From the NCBI RefSeq assembly GCF_023502395.1, contig NZ_JAMFMB010000001.1, positions 62,001 through 126,000 on the forward strand: a stretch of DNA of 64,000 nt. Direction: 5' to 3'. The notes under the pieces were generated by a model, which ran no database searches, was not told the DNA's origin, and saw nothing but the letters and a program-made list of their open reading frames with translations. Shown here piece by piece: positions 35,073-44,601 of the stretch. Position numbers and translations under genes: made by a program. Within the stretch, counting starts at the first letter, position 1. Each line of letters begins with the position of its first letter. This DNA is from Ruegeria spongiae. Its GTDB lineage: Bacteria > Pseudomonadota > Alphaproteobacteria > Rhodobacterales > Rhodobacteraceae.

Positions 35073-35100
35073 AAAGCGGGCCTCGGTCGAGACCCGCTTT
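35073..35100. terminator. bidirectional terminator between the MmgE/PrpD gene and amtB
   Basis: AAGCGGG (35074-35080) pairs with CCCGCTT (35093-35099), with an inner CTCG/CGAG pairing. A-rich and T-rich flanks on both sides suit the convergent gene arrangement. Confidence 0.75.
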
Positions 35101-35136
35101 CCGGCCGTTTCCGGCCTGACGCAGCACAAGGTGGGC

Positions 35137-36318
35137 TCAGCTGGTCATGTCGTAGGCGCGCTCTCCATGCACCGAGAGGTCGAGCCCGTTGGTTTCCGTC
35201 TCGGCGTCTACCCGCAGAGGTGTGACCAGCGCAACCAGTTTCACCAGAATCACGGTCGCCACCACGGTGAACAGCCCGACAATCGCCAGCCCGCCAAGCT
35301 GCGCGGTCCAGGTGCCCTGACCGAAGACGGCGATCATGATGGTGCCGAAGATGCCACCAACACCATGCACGGCAAAGACATCCAGCGTGTCATCTATTTT
35401 CAGCATGTTGCGGACCAGATTGACCGCTTCCTGACACAGGATACCGGCGACAAATCCGATGATCAGCGCCTCGATCGGACCAACAAAGCCACTTGCCGGG
35501 GTGATCGAGGCCAGACCGGCGATGGTGCCGGTGACCAGACCCACCATCGAGGCCTTGCCGTATTTGATCTTCTCCCACAGCGCCCAGCTGAGCGAAGCGG
35601 TTGCCGCCGAGAGATGGGTGACGGTCAGCGCCATCGCCGCGCCGCCATCGGCCGCCAGTTGCGAGCCACCGTTGAAGCCGAACCAGCCGACCCAGAGCAT
35701 CGCTGCCCCGATCATCACAAAGCCCGGGTTGTGCGGCGGCGTGGTGTGGTTGCGGCGCGGGCCGAGGAAGACGGCAATCACCAGCGCCGCCAGACCGGCG
35801 GTTTCATGCACCACGATGCCACCGGCAAAGTCGCGCACGCCGATCTCACCGAAAATGCCGCCGTCCGACAGGAACCCGCCGCCCCAAATCCAATGCACCA
35901 CGGGCGCATAGACCAGCAGCATCCACAGGCCCGAGAAGGTCAGCACAAAGCCAAAGCCGATGCGTTCCACATAAGCGCCGACGATCAGCGCGGGCGTGAT
36001 GATCGCAAAGGTCATCTGGAAGGCAAAGAACAGTACCTCGGGCAGGGTGCCTGCCAGCGTCTCGGGCGTGATGCCCAGCAGGAAGATCTTGTCCAGCCCG
36101 CCCCAATAGCCGCTGGCGCCGCCACCAAAGGCGATGGAATAGCCCGCGACGAGCCACAGAATGCTCATCAGACAGGCAATCGAGAAACAATGCATGAAGA
36201 CGCTGAGCACATTTCGGGCGCGCACGAGCCCGCCGTAAAACAGCGCCAGTCCCGGCAATGTCATGAAAAGGACCAGCGCGGTTGCCACGATGATCCAGGC
36301 TGTGTCGGCTCCGTTCAT
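35137..36318 (-). CDS. amtB: ammonium transporter Amt
   Basis: A 393-residue channel with eleven hydrophobic segments that moves ammonium across the inner membrane. The twin pore histidines are in GGIVVHETAG (His171) and FAVHGVGGIFGT (His318). ITPALIVGAYVERI, FNGGSQLAADG and GPRRNH are family signatures. There is no cleaved signal and no glnK gene beside it, which is unusual because the PII regulator is generally the neighbour. The leader contains a 9-bp inverted repeat. No sigma-54 promoter (GG-N10-GC type) was found in the 180 bases upstream. Confidence 0.96.
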   Translation of the reverse strand: MNGADTAWIIVATALVLFMTLPGLALFYGGLVRARNVLSVFMHCFSIACLMSILWLVAGYSIAFGGGASGYWGGLDKIFLLGITPETLAGTLPEVLFFAFQMTFAIITPALIVGAYVERIGFGFVLTFSGLWMLLVYAPVVHWIWGGGFLSDGGIFGEIGVRDFAGGIVVHETAGLAALVIAVFLGPRRNHTTPPHNPGFVMIGAAMLWVGWFGFNGGSQLAADGGAAMALTVTHLSAATASLSWALWEKIKYGKASMVGLVTGTIAGLASITPASGFVGPIEALIIGFVAGILCQEAVNLVRNMLKIDDTLDVFAVHGVGGIFGTIMIAVFGQGTWTAQLGGLAIVGLFTVVATVILVKLVALVTPLRVDAETETNGLDLSVHGERAYDMTS

Positions 36319-36343
36319 GAACCGATCTCCTTTTCTGCCTGCG

Positions 36344-36363
36344 CGCGATGCAGGTGCATCGCG
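36344..36363. repeat. inverted repeat in the amtB leader
   Basis: CGCGATGCA and TGCATCGCG separated by GG: perfect nine-base arms, 25 bases upstream of the amtB start codon. As RNA it would form a stable hairpin just before the ribosome site (AAAAGGAG); as DNA it could bind a dimeric regulator. Confidence 0.6.
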
Positions 36364-36498
36364 GGTGAGTGAAGTTGCAGGCGGTTCAATCGGAGGAACG
36401 GTGGGGAAAAAAGAGGCAGAGGCCAGAAAACCAGCCCATTTTGCACGCTTTTTGTACAGCGGCTAAAAATTGGGCGGTTTTCGGCGCGGGCGGGTCAC

Positions 36499-36978
36499 TT
36501 ATTGATCGCTGCGCGAAGCGGCCTTGACCAGACAGGCCAACGCGTGATCGCGGGCGGCCTCGCGCACCTTGTCGCGCCCCAGCGCGCCGAATTCGATGGT
36601 TTCGGCGCAGGTCCGCGCGGTTTTGGTGGCGATTGCGAAGCAAACCCGCCCCTCGGGCTTGAACTCGGACCCGCCGGGGCCTGCGATACCGGTGATCGAG
36701 ACGGCGATGTCCGCCGCGCTGTGCGCCAGTGCCCCCTCAGCCATCTCTGCCGCAACCTCTTCGGACACCGCGCCATGGACGGCGAGCGTTTCGGCGTTGA
36801 CGCCCAGCATCCGCTGTTTGGCGGTGTTGGAATAGGTGACGAAGCCGCAATCGACCACGTCCGAGCTGCCCGCAATGTCGGTCAGCGCCGCAGCCACCAT
36901 GCCACCGGTGCAGCTTTCGGCGGTGCAGATGCGCAAGCCTCGCGCGCGGGCCAGGGCCAGAAGCGCCTCGGGGGTCAC
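36499..36978 (-). CDS. pncC: nicotinamide-nucleotide amidohydrolase PncC (CinA C-terminal type)
   Basis: A 159-residue stand-alone CinA C-terminal domain, which deamidates NMN to nicotinate mononucleotide for NAD recycling. Motifs are TAESCTGG (19-26), DCGFVTYSNTAK (43-54) and ITGIAGPGGS. It lacks the N-terminal MoCF domain of full CinA. The start is GTG 36978, overlapping the pgpA stop by four bases, so it is the last gene of the ispDF-pgpA-pncC operon. Confidence 0.93.
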   Translation of the reverse strand: MTPEALLALARARGLRICTAESCTGGMVAAALTDIAGSSDVVDCGFVTYSNTAKQRMLGVNAETLAVHGAVSEEVAAEMAEGALAHSAADIAVSITGIAGPGGSEFKPEGRVCFAIATKTARTCAETIEFGALGRDKVREAARDHALACLVKAASRSDQ

Positions 36979-37472
36979 AGCCCCAGCACCCCATGCGACA
37001 GGAAGGCCAGCGCAACGACCCCGATGGCGGCAAAAATACCGGCGATCAGGTCGTCCAGCATCACGCCCAGCGGATCACCGCGCCGGTCGGCCCAACCGAT
37101 GGGGCCCGGTTTGGCGATATCGAACAGGCGAAACAGCAGAAACGCCGCGATCCAACCGGGCCAAAGCGCCGAGATATCCAGCCCATGGGCCCAGGCCGGA
37201 GCCGAAACCGCCCAGAGCGCCACGAACTGCCCGGCGACCTCGTCGATCACGATCTCGGAGGGGTCGTGGTCGTCGCTGTCCCTGGTCATCACATGCGTCG
37301 CCCAGTTTCCGACCAGAGCCACCAGCAACGTCGCCAGAAACAGCAGGGGAAAGCCGCCCAATTGATGCAGCACCCAGGCCATTGGCAGCGCCGCCAGCGA
37401 CCCCCAGGTGCCCGGCGCAGGCCGCAGGTAGCCGACGCCGCCCACCGTGGCGATGATCTGCGCCAGCCTCAT
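36975..37472 (-). CDS. pgpA: phosphatidylglycerophosphatase A
   Basis: Dephosphorylates phosphatidylglycerol phosphate at the inner membrane. 165 residues with about four hydrophobic segments. Family marks are [19 protein letters not shown] (about 12-30), DEVAGQF with the conserved acidic pair, [12 protein letters not shown] and the DDLIAGIFA segment near the C-terminus. Overlaps ispDF by four bases (ATGA) and pncC by four, giving tight translational coupling. Confidence 0.95.
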   Translation of the reverse strand: MRLAQIIATVGGVGYLRPAPGTWGSLAALPMAWVLHQLGGFPLLFLATLLVALVGNWATHVMTRDSDDHDPSEIVIDEVAGQFVALWAVSAPAWAHGLDISALWPGWIAAFLLFRLFDIAKPGPIGWADRRGDPLGVMLDDLIAGIFAAIGVVALAFLSHGVLGL

Positions 37473-38602
37473 GTCCGCACCAGACAGGCAGTGGCAATGG
37501 CGGCGATGCCTTCCTCGCGCCCGATGAAGCCCAGCCGCTCCGAGGTGGTAGCCTTGATCGAGACCTGATCGGGTTCCAGCCCCATGATCCGCGCCATTTC
37601 CGCTTGCATATCAGCGGCATGCGGCCCGATCTTTGGGTGCTCGCAGACCAGCGTACAATCGATATTGGAGATCCGGTAGCCCTGTTCCCGGGCCAATTTC
37701 ACCGCATGGGCCAGGAAAATCTCGCTTGCCGCGCCTTTCCATTGCGGGTCCGAGGGCGGAAAGTGCCGCCCGATATCCCCTTGCGCCAGCGCGCCATAAA
37801 TCGCGTCGGTGACCGCATGCATACCCACATCGGCATCCGAATGCCCCTGCAGCCCGCGCCCATGCGGGACGCGGCAGCCGCACAGGATCACATGATCGCC
37901 CGGCCCGAAGCGATGCACGTCATAGCCATTGCCCAGTCTCACATCCATGTCGTGTCCCAATATCCTTTCTGCGCGGGCGAAATCCTCGGCTCGCGTGATT
38001 TTCAGATTGTCTGCCGCGCCCGGAACGATGGCAACCTTCATGCCTGCCGCGCGCGCCACTTCGACATCGTCGGCGGCCTCACCGGTGCGGGCCTCATGCG
38101 CGGCGCGGATCAGGTCATAGTGGAATCCCTGCGGCGTCTGTGCCGCATAAAGCCCCATGCGGTCGCGCGTGCCCTCGACAATTCCGTCGGTCCCTGACCA
38201 AAGCGCATCACTTACCGCCAGCCCCGGTGCGGCGGCATCGTGACTGTCGAGCGACTCCAGCACCGCACGAATAAGCGCTGCGCTCACACAAGGGCGCGCC
38301 ACATCATGGATCAGCACCCGCGTCACGCCGCGCCCCTCCAGCGCCCGCAACCCGTTGCGCACCGAGTCGGCGCGTTCGGCGCCCCCCTTGGCAAGCAGCA
38401 GATCGGTGGCGCCGAACTCGGCCCAGGCCTCGGCATTGTCCGGCGGCAGGACCAGTACCAGATGCGCGATCTCGGGCAGGCGGAAGCGATCCAGTGTCCA
38501 GTCGACCACACGCCGACCCGCCAGCGGTCGCCATTGCTTGGGCAACCCGCCACCGGCCCGGCGTCCGCGTCCGGCGGCAACGATGATGGCGGCTATTGTC
38601 AT
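37469..38602 (-). CDS. ispDF: bifunctional IspD-IspF
   Basis: Two steps of the MEP isoprenoid pathway fused in one 377-residue protein, a fusion common in alphaproteobacteria. IspD (residues 1 to about 215) makes CDP-methylerythritol, with the nucleotide-binding [15 protein letters not shown] at 9-23 and [10 protein letters not shown] at about 98-107. IspF (about 219-377) cyclises the product, with metal ligands in NGYDVHRF (Asp228, His230) and His262, and the GHSDADV segment at 253-259. The IspE step must be supplied elsewhere. Divergent from dusB. Confidence 0.97.
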   Translation of the reverse strand: MTIAAIIVAAGRGRRAGGGLPKQWRPLAGRRVVDWTLDRFRLPEIAHLVLVLPPDNAEAWAEFGATDLLLAKGGAERADSVRNGLRALEGRGVTRVLIHDVARPCVSAALIRAVLESLDSHDAAAPGLAVSDALWSGTDGIVEGTRDRMGLYAAQTPQGFHYDLIRAAHEARTGEAADDVEVARAAGMKVAIVPGAADNLKITRAEDFARAERILGHDMDVRLGNGYDVHRFGPGDHVILCGCRVPHGRGLQGHSDADVGMHAVTDAIYGALAQGDIGRHFPPSDPQWKGAASEIFLAHAVKLAREQGYRISNIDCTLVCEHPKIGPHAADMQAEMARIMGLEPDQVSIKATTSERLGFIGREEGIAAIATACLVRT

Positions 38603-38786
38603 GGGCGATGTGCTCCTGCTGGGGTCGGGCTCTGTTTAGGACCAGAGAGGGCCAAGGGCAATCACTCCGATCATCTGCCTAAAAATTGTGCAGACGCGAT
38701 TGCAGCAGGTCAAATACACCCCGGTTTTCTTGTGCATTTCACAGGGTTTCGATACCACGAAGGAAACTGCACAAGGATTGGGCAAA

Positions 38787-39770
38787 GTGACCCTGCATCT
38801 TGCGGACAAACAGATATCACCCGCGGTGATCCTGGCCCCGATGGCCGGAATCACCGATCGCCCTTTCCGCGATCTGGTCATGCGCTTTGGCGCCGGGCTG
38901 GTGGTTAGCGAGATGGTCGCCAGTCAGGAGATGGTGCAGGCCAAGCCCGGTGTCCGTGAACGCGCCGAGATCGGCGCAGATGTGGAAAACACCGCTGTGC
39001 AGCTGGCGGGGCGTGACGCCGATTGGATGGCCGAGGCGGCGCGGCAGGTGGCCGATCGCGGCGCGCGGATCATCGACATCAACATGGGCTGCCCGGCCAA
39101 GAAGGTGACCAGCGGCTATTCCGGCTCGGCCCTGATGAAGACGCCGGATCATGCGCTTTCCCTGATCGAAGCGGTGGTGGGCGCGGTCGACGTGCCGGTG
39201 ACGCTCAAGACCCGATTGGGCTGGGATGATGCTCTGCTGAACGCACCCGAGATCGCGCGGCGGGCCGAGGCGGCGGGGGTGCGGATGATCACCATCCATG
39301 GCCGCACCCGCTGCCAGTTCTACAAGGGCCATGCCGATTGGCAGGCGATCCGCGCGGTGAAAGAGGCGGTCTCGATCCCGGTGATCGCCAACGGGGATAT
39401 CGTCGACCTGGCCTCGGCCCGAACCGCGCTTGAGCAGTCTGGTGCGGACGGGGTCATGGTCGGGCGCGGCGCGCAGGGACGGCCCTGGCTGCTGGCGGAA
39501 ATCGCGGCCTCGCTTGGGGCGTCGGCATATCCGGATATTCCAACCGACCATGCGCTGGCTGATATGGTCTGCGCCCATTACGAGGCGATGCTGGGCTTTT
39601 ACGGCGCTGAATTAGGCCTGCGCGTCGCCCGCAAACATCTGGGCTGGTACATGGACCGGGCCGGCACACCGCCCGCGCTGCGTCGTCAGGCCCTGACAAG
39701 CCGCGATCCGGGCGAGGTGCTGCGCTTGCTGCCATCGGCGCTGGACGGGCAGGGGGAACAGGCCGCATGA
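38787..39770 (+). CDS. dusB: tRNA-dihydrouridine synthase DusB (NifR3)
   Basis: Reduces uridine in the tRNA D-loop with FMN. 327 residues. The start is GTG 38787 with AAGGA nine bases upstream, giving a protein aligned with NifR3 of Rhodobacter capsulatus; the longer reading frame has no ribosome site. Signatures are [16 protein letters not shown] (15-30), the catalytic cysteine in [10 protein letters not shown] (Cys102), and [17 protein letters not shown]. The stop overlaps ntrB by four bases (ATGA), so dusB is the first gene of the ntr operon, as in rhodobacters. Confidence 0.97.
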   Translation: MTLHLADKQISPAVILAPMAGITDRPFRDLVMRFGAGLVVSEMVASQEMVQAKPGVRERAEIGADVENTAVQLAGRDADWMAEAARQVADRGARIIDINMGCPAKKVTSGYSGSALMKTPDHALSLIEAVVGAVDVPVTLKTRLGWDDALLNAPEIARRAEAAGVRMITIHGRTRCQFYKGHADWQAIRAVKEAVSIPVIANGDIVDLASARTALEQSGADGVMVGRGAQGRPWLLAEIAASLGASAYPDIPTDHALADMVCAHYEAMLGFYGAELGLRVARKHLGWYMDRAGTPPALRRQALTSRDPGEVLRLLPSALDGQGEQAA

Positions 39771-40849
39771 GCATGGATCAAGCCATCTGGGCCTCTTTGC
39801 CGGTACCCGCTTTTGTCATCGACGCGCGCGACCGGATCGAAGATGCCAATTCCGCCGGTGAAGGCTTTCTGAATGCCTCGGTCAAATCGGTGGCGGGCGT
39901 GCCGGTCTGGGATCAGATTGCCATCGACGCGCCCATAGAAGAGGCCTTCGATCGCGCCCGCAGCAATGGCACGCCGCTTTTCGTCAACGATATCGACGTG
40001 GGCACCGGCAGCCGCGCGCCGCTGCAATGCGCGCTGCAGATTGCGCCGGTGCAGGGCCAGCCCGGCAAGATGCTGATGCTGATCTCGCCGCGCGAACTGG
40101 CCGGGCGCATGACCCAGAGCCATACGGTGAAATCCGCCGCGCAATCGGCCATCGGCATGGCCGAGATGCTGGCCCATGAAATCAAGAACCCGCTGGCGGG
40201 GATCACCGGCGCGGCGCAGTTGCTCAGCATGAACCTCGCGCCCGAGGATCTGGAACTGACCGACCTGATCGTCGCCGAAAGCCGCCGCATCGTGAAACTG
40301 CTGGAGCAGGTGGAACAGTTCGGCAATCTCAGCCCGCCCGACTTCCGCCCTGTCAACATCCACGATGTGCTGGATCGGGCGCGGCGTTCGGCGCTGCTGG
40401 GGTTTGGCGCGCAGATGAAGATCATCGAGGATTACGACCCCTCGCTGCCTCTGGCCTTTGGCGACCCGGATCAATTGTTGCAGGTGGTGCTGAACCTGTT
40501 GCGCAATGCTTCCGAGGTGGCAGAGCCCTCGGGCGGCACGATCCGGCTGCGCAGCTATTTCGAACATTCCTTCCGCTTGCGCCGCAGCGATGGCACCGGG
40601 CAATCCCTGCCGCTGCAGGTCGAGATCATTGATGACGGTCCGGGCCTGCCTGAAGACATCCGCAACGATGTGTTCGACCCGTTTGTGTCGGGGCGCGAGA
40701 ATGGCACCGGTCTGGGGCTGGCGCTGGTGAGCAAGATCGTCTCGGACCACAATGGATGGATTACGGTCACCTCGGTTCCGGGACGGACAGTGTTTAGGCT
40801 GTCGCTGCCCCGGGTGCCGCGCGGCTATGACCTAGAGGAGAAGACCTGA
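39767..40849 (+). CDS. ntrB: nitrogen regulation sensor histidine kinase NtrB
   Basis: Cytosolic kinase/phosphatase that phosphorylates NtrC when nitrogen is limiting, under PII control. 360 residues: an N-terminal PAS domain (about 5-110), the H box [19 protein letters not shown] with His137, and the HATPase domain with [17 protein letters not shown] and [10 protein letters not shown]. Translationally coupled to dusB upstream; its TGA shares one base with the ntrC ATG. Confidence 0.97.
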   Translation: MSMDQAIWASLPVPAFVIDARDRIEDANSAGEGFLNASVKSVAGVPVWDQIAIDAPIEEAFDRARSNGTPLFVNDIDVGTGSRAPLQCALQIAPVQGQPGKMLMLISPRELAGRMTQSHTVKSAAQSAIGMAEMLAHEIKNPLAGITGAAQLLSMNLAPEDLELTDLIVAESRRIVKLLEQVEQFGNLSPPDFRPVNIHDVLDRARRSALLGFGAQMKIIEDYDPSLPLAFGDPDQLLQVVLNLLRNASEVAEPSGGTIRLRSYFEHSFRLRRSDGTGQSLPLQVEIIDDGPGLPEDIRNDVFDPFVSGRENGTGLGLALVSKIVSDHNGWITVTSVPGRTVFRLSLPRVPRGYDLEEKT

Positions 40850-42216
40850 TGGATGGCACCGTTCTTGTCGCCGACGACGACCGCACGATCCGCACGGTTC
40901 TGACCCAGGCACTGACCCGGGCGGGGTGCAAGGTGCATGCCACCTCGTCGCTGACCACGCTGATGCGCTGGGTGGGCGAGGGCAAGGGCGATCTGGTGAT
41001 CTCGGATGTGGTCATGCCCGATGGCAACGGGCTTGAGATGCTGCCCAAGATCAGTGCGGACCGGCCCGGCCTGCCGGTGATCGTGATCTCGGCGCAGAAC
41101 ACCATCATGACGGCCATTCAGGCGGCCGAGGCCGACGCGTACGACTACCTGCCCAAACCGTTCGACCTGCCGGACCTGATGAAACGCACCGCGCGGGCGC
41201 TGGAAGAGCGTCGCCGCAGTCCCTCTGAGGCTCCGACCGAAGACAGCGCGCGCCCCGAGGAATTGCCGCTGGTCGGGCGGACCCCGGCGATGCAGGCGCT
41301 GTACCGGTTGGTGGCGCGGGTGATGAACACCGATCTGCCGGTGCTGATCTCGGGCGAAAGCGGTACCGGCAAATCCCTGATCGCGCGGGCCATTCACGAT
41401 TTCTCGGACCGGCGGACGCTGCCCTTTGTGACGGTCACCGCCGCCGACCTGCAGAATCTGGAAGGTCCCGCCCGCGTGCTGGCGCGGGTCAAGGGCGGCA
41501 CGCTGCTGATCGACGAGGTCTCGGATATCGAGGATGAGATTCAGGCAAGGATCGTACGGATGATGGATGCGCCGGGCGATCATGTGCCGCGCTTCATGGC
41601 GACCAGCCAGGATGATCTGGCCTCGGCGATGGAGAGCGGGCGGGTGCGGCAGGATCTCTATTACCGGCTCAGCGGAGCGACGGTGCAGGTGCCCGCGCTG
41701 CGCGAACGGGTCGATGACATCCCGCTGCTGGCCGCGCATTTTCTGGGTCGGGCCGAACGCGAAGGCGCACCCAAACGCTGGCTGAGCGAAGACGCCCAAG
41801 ATCTGGTCCGGGTCTATTCCTGGCCCGGCAACGTGCGCCAATTGGAAAATGCGGTGCGCCGGCTGGGTCTGACCAGCCGCGCCGATGAAATCACCCGTAT
41901 CGAGGTTGAGTCGGTGCTGGGCAGCCAGCCTGAGGCCGAGCCAGCCCTTGGTGGTGGTGATTCCGAGAAGCTTTCGACCTCGGTCGGGCGGCATTTGCGG
42001 CGTTATTTCGACCTGCATGGCGGGATGCTGCCACCACCCGGCCTCTACCAGAGGATTCTGCGCGAAGTTGAGGGCCCGCTTATAGAAATCGCACTGGATG
42101 CCACCGGTGGGAATCAGGCGAAATGCGCCGATCTCCTGGGAATCAACCGGAATACGCTGAGAAAAAAGATCTCGGATCTCGATATAAAGGTGACACGCAG
42201 ACGCAAACTGATGTAA
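40849..42216 (+). CDS. ntrC: nitrogen regulation response regulator NtrC lacking the GAFTGA loop
   Basis: 455 residues. Receiver domain 1-115 with acidic pocket (VADDD) and Asp53 as the phosphorylated residue; AAA+ domain with Walker A GESGTGKS (169-176) and Walker B TLLIDEV (218-224); C-terminal Fis-type helix-turn-helix ([20 protein letters not shown]). Between the two Walker motifs the sigma-54 activators carry an E-LFGH-GAFTGA loop; here [20 protein letters not shown] runs straight to the Walker B region and the loop is absent. Rhodobacter capsulatus NtrC shares this deletion and activates the sigma-70 enzyme, so this protein should do the same. Confidence 0.97.
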   Translation: MDGTVLVADDDRTIRTVLTQALTRAGCKVHATSSLTTLMRWVGEGKGDLVISDVVMPDGNGLEMLPKISADRPGLPVIVISAQNTIMTAIQAAEADAYDYLPKPFDLPDLMKRTARALEERRRSPSEAPTEDSARPEELPLVGRTPAMQALYRLVARVMNTDLPVLISGESGTGKSLIARAIHDFSDRRTLPFVTVTAADLQNLEGPARVLARVKGGTLLIDEVSDIEDEIQARIVRMMDAPGDHVPRFMATSQDDLASAMESGRVRQDLYYRLSGATVQVPALRERVDDIPLLAAHFLGRAEREGAPKRWLSEDAQDLVRVYSWPGNVRQLENAVRRLGLTSRADEITRIEVESVLGSQPEAEPALGGGDSEKLSTSVGRHLRRYFDLHGGMLPPPGLYQRILREVEGPLIEIALDATGGNQAKCADLLGINRNTLRKKISDLDIKVTRRRKLM

Positions 42217-42315
42217 TATCGCCACACAAACCGTGGCAATCGGGTTTCGGCCTGGGAACGACCACGAGATATGGCGGTACGTCGCTTCGGCGGCACATCA
42301 GAATGAGGGTAGCAG

Positions 42316-44601
42316 GTGGCAACCTGGTCACAGCACGGGCCAATTCCATCCCTGAGTCAGTGGAGAAAGTCCCGAAGGGCCCGGAATTTCGGGACCTTGG
42401 GTCTTGTTGTGCTTGGCCCGGTTCTGACGCTTGCCACCTATCTGGTGATCGGCCCGTTCGAGTTGGATGTCTCGGCGCCGACCCTGCGGCTGATTCTACT
42501 GACCGATCTTGTGTATATTCTGGTGCTGGCCGCCCTTGTGCTGGCACAGGTCGGACGGCTGGTGGCGGCACGGCGGGCGAAATCGGCAGGCTCACGGCTG
42601 CATTTGCGGCTGATCGGCGTGTTTACCTTTCTGGCGCTGGTGCCCACTGTGACGGTGGCGATCTTTGCCGGGCTTACGGTGAATATCGGGCTTGAGGGTT
42701 GGTTCTCGGACCGGGTGCGGCAGGTGGTCGGCAATTCTCTCGCCGCAGCCGAAGCCTATGAGGCCGAGCATCGCGAAGACCTGACCCAGGACGCGCAGGC
42801 GCTGGGGCGGTTTCTGGATCAGGCCCGCTCGATCGATTTCTACATCAATGATGGCGAATTGCGCGAAGTGCTGGCGCAGGGTCAGGCGCAGATTCAGCGC
42901 GGGTTGAAAGAGGCCTATATCATCGACGGCACCGGCGAGATCCGGGTGCGGGGCGACCGTTCGTATCTGTTCGATTTCGAGAGCCCAACGCCCGAACAGG
43001 TGGCGCAATCCGAAACCGACGGCGAAGTGATCGTGCAGGACTGGGACAATAACGAGTTCCGCGCCATCGTGCCGCTTTATGCCTATCTCGACCGCTATCT
43101 CTATGTCAGCCGCGTTGTGGATGGCGAGATTCTGAACCTGCTGGACGACACCAAGGAAACCGTGCGGCTTTACCAGCAATTGGAGAGTGAGCGGGGCAGG
43201 GTGCTGTTCGAGTTTGGCCTGCTTTATCTGGGCTTTGCGTTGATCCTGATCCTGGCGGCGGTCTGGCTGGGACTGTGGTTCGCCGAACGTCTGTCGCGCC
43301 CGGTGGGGCGGTTGACGACGGCGGCGCAGCGGGTCGGCGCAGGTGATCTGGGCGTGCAGGTGGTCGAGGAAAAGGGCGATGACGAAATCGCCATGCTGGG
43401 GCGCTATTTCAACCAGATGACCCGGCAGCTCAAGGGCCAGCGCGACACGTTGCTGGAAAACACCCGCCAGATCGAAAGCCGCCGCAGGCTGTTTGACTCG
43501 GTGCTCAGTTCGGTGACCTCGGGTGTTGTCGGGCTGGACCCCGATGGCTGCGTGACCTTCGTGAACCGGTCCGCCGAACGGTTGCTGGACTGGTCGGGCG
43601 ATGATCAGAAACCGGCCATCGGCGTGGCCGTGCCCGAATTTCTGCCGCTGTTCGAAGCGCTCAGGGATGGCGGCAACGAGACCGCGCAGGGCGCCGTCAA
43701 GGTCACCCGAAAGGGCCGGGCCGAAAACCTGCTGGTGCGCATGGCAACGCGGCGCGGCGAAGATGGCCGGCTGGAAGGCTATGTGGTCGCCTTTGATGAT
43801 GTCACCGATCTGGTCAGCGCCCAGAGAATGGCGGCCTGGGGTGACGTGGCGCGGCGTATCGCGCATGAGATCAAGAACCCGCTGACCCCGATCCAGTTGA
43901 GCGCCGAGCGCATCAAGCGCAAATTCTCGCGGCAGTTGGACGAGGCCGATGCTGACACGCTGGTGTCGATGACCGATGTGATTGTCCGCCAGACCAACGA
44001 TCTGCGCCGCATCGTCGACGAGTTTTCGAAATTCGCGCGGATGCCCGAACCGGTGCGCCGCGAAGAGGATCTGACCCAGATCGTGCGCGACGCGGTTCTG
44101 CTGCAACAGACCGGTCAGCCGGATGTGAAAGTGTCAGCGACGCTGCCCGATGGACCGGTGATGAGCGATGTGGACTCCACGATGCTGAGTCAGGCCTTGA
44201 CAAATCTGATCAAGAACGCGGGCGAAGCGATTGAAACACTGAAGAAAAAAGGCGCACCAGAAAACCTTGCGCCGGAAATTCAGGTCACGCTGGACGATAT
44301 GGGCGATGGCTATCAGATCACCATTGCCGACAATGGCATTGGTCTGCCGGAAGACCGCGCGCAGCTGTTTGAACCTTACGTGACCACCCGGGACGAGGGC
44401 ACCGGGCTGGGCCTGCCCATCGTCAAGAAGATCATCGAGGAACATGGCGGCACACTGGCGCTGGAAGATGCGCCGCTCTTTCAAGGACAGGACCATTATG
44501 GCGCAATGGCCGTGATCCGACTTCCCGGGCCCGAGGCGGTCCGCAATACCGCGCCATCCAGACAAACAGCACAAAAAACGAAGGCGGAGCAAGATGAGTG
44601 A
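42316..44601 (+). CDS. ntrY: nitrogen regulation sensor histidine kinase NtrY
   Basis: A 761-residue membrane sensor. Hydrophobic segments at about 27-47, 58-83 and 95-120, then a periplasmic domain of about 160 residues, a membrane segment near 298-320, HAMP, a PAS domain (about 395-500), and the kinase core with H box [20 protein letters not shown] (His517) and DNGIGLP, GTGLGLPI motifs. Start GTG 42316 with GAGG seven bases upstream. It partners NtrX. A gap of 99 bases after ntrC may hold its own promoter. Confidence 0.95.
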   Translation: MATWSQHGPIPSLSQWRKSRRARNFGTLGLVVLGPVLTLATYLVIGPFELDVSAPTLRLILLTDLVYILVLAALVLAQVGRLVAARRAKSAGSRLHLRLIGVFTFLALVPTVTVAIFAGLTVNIGLEGWFSDRVRQVVGNSLAAAEAYEAEHREDLTQDAQALGRFLDQARSIDFYINDGELREVLAQGQAQIQRGLKEAYIIDGTGEIRVRGDRSYLFDFESPTPEQVAQSETDGEVIVQDWDNNEFRAIVPLYAYLDRYLYVSRVVDGEILNLLDDTKETVRLYQQLESERGRVLFEFGLLYLGFALILILAAVWLGLWFAERLSRPVGRLTTAAQRVGAGDLGVQVVEEKGDDEIAMLGRYFNQMTRQLKGQRDTLLENTRQIESRRRLFDSVLSSVTSGVVGLDPDGCVTFVNRSAERLLDWSGDDQKPAIGVAVPEFLPLFEALRDGGNETAQGAVKVTRKGRAENLLVRMATRRGEDGRLEGYVVAFDDVTDLVSAQRMAAWGDVARRIAHEIKNPLTPIQLSAERIKRKFSRQLDEADADTLVSMTDVIVRQTNDLRRIVDEFSKFARMPEPVRREEDLTQIVRDAVLLQQTGQPDVKVSATLPDGPVMSDVDSTMLSQALTNLIKNAGEAIETLKKKGAPENLAPEIQVTLDDMGDGYQITIADNGIGLPEDRAQLFEPYVTTRDEGTGLGLPIVKKIIEEHGGTLALEDAPLFQGQDHYGAMAVIRLPGPEAVRNTAPSRQTAQKTKAEQDE

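Noticed and set aside
36319-36498. A sigma-54 promoter for amtB
   Set aside because: No GG-N10-GC pair with the usual flanks was seen; NtrC here lacks GAFTGA in any case.
42592-44106. Long minus-strand frame inside ntrY (504 residues)
   Set aside because: Antisense shadow of a well-supported gene; the GC-rich third positions leave it open.
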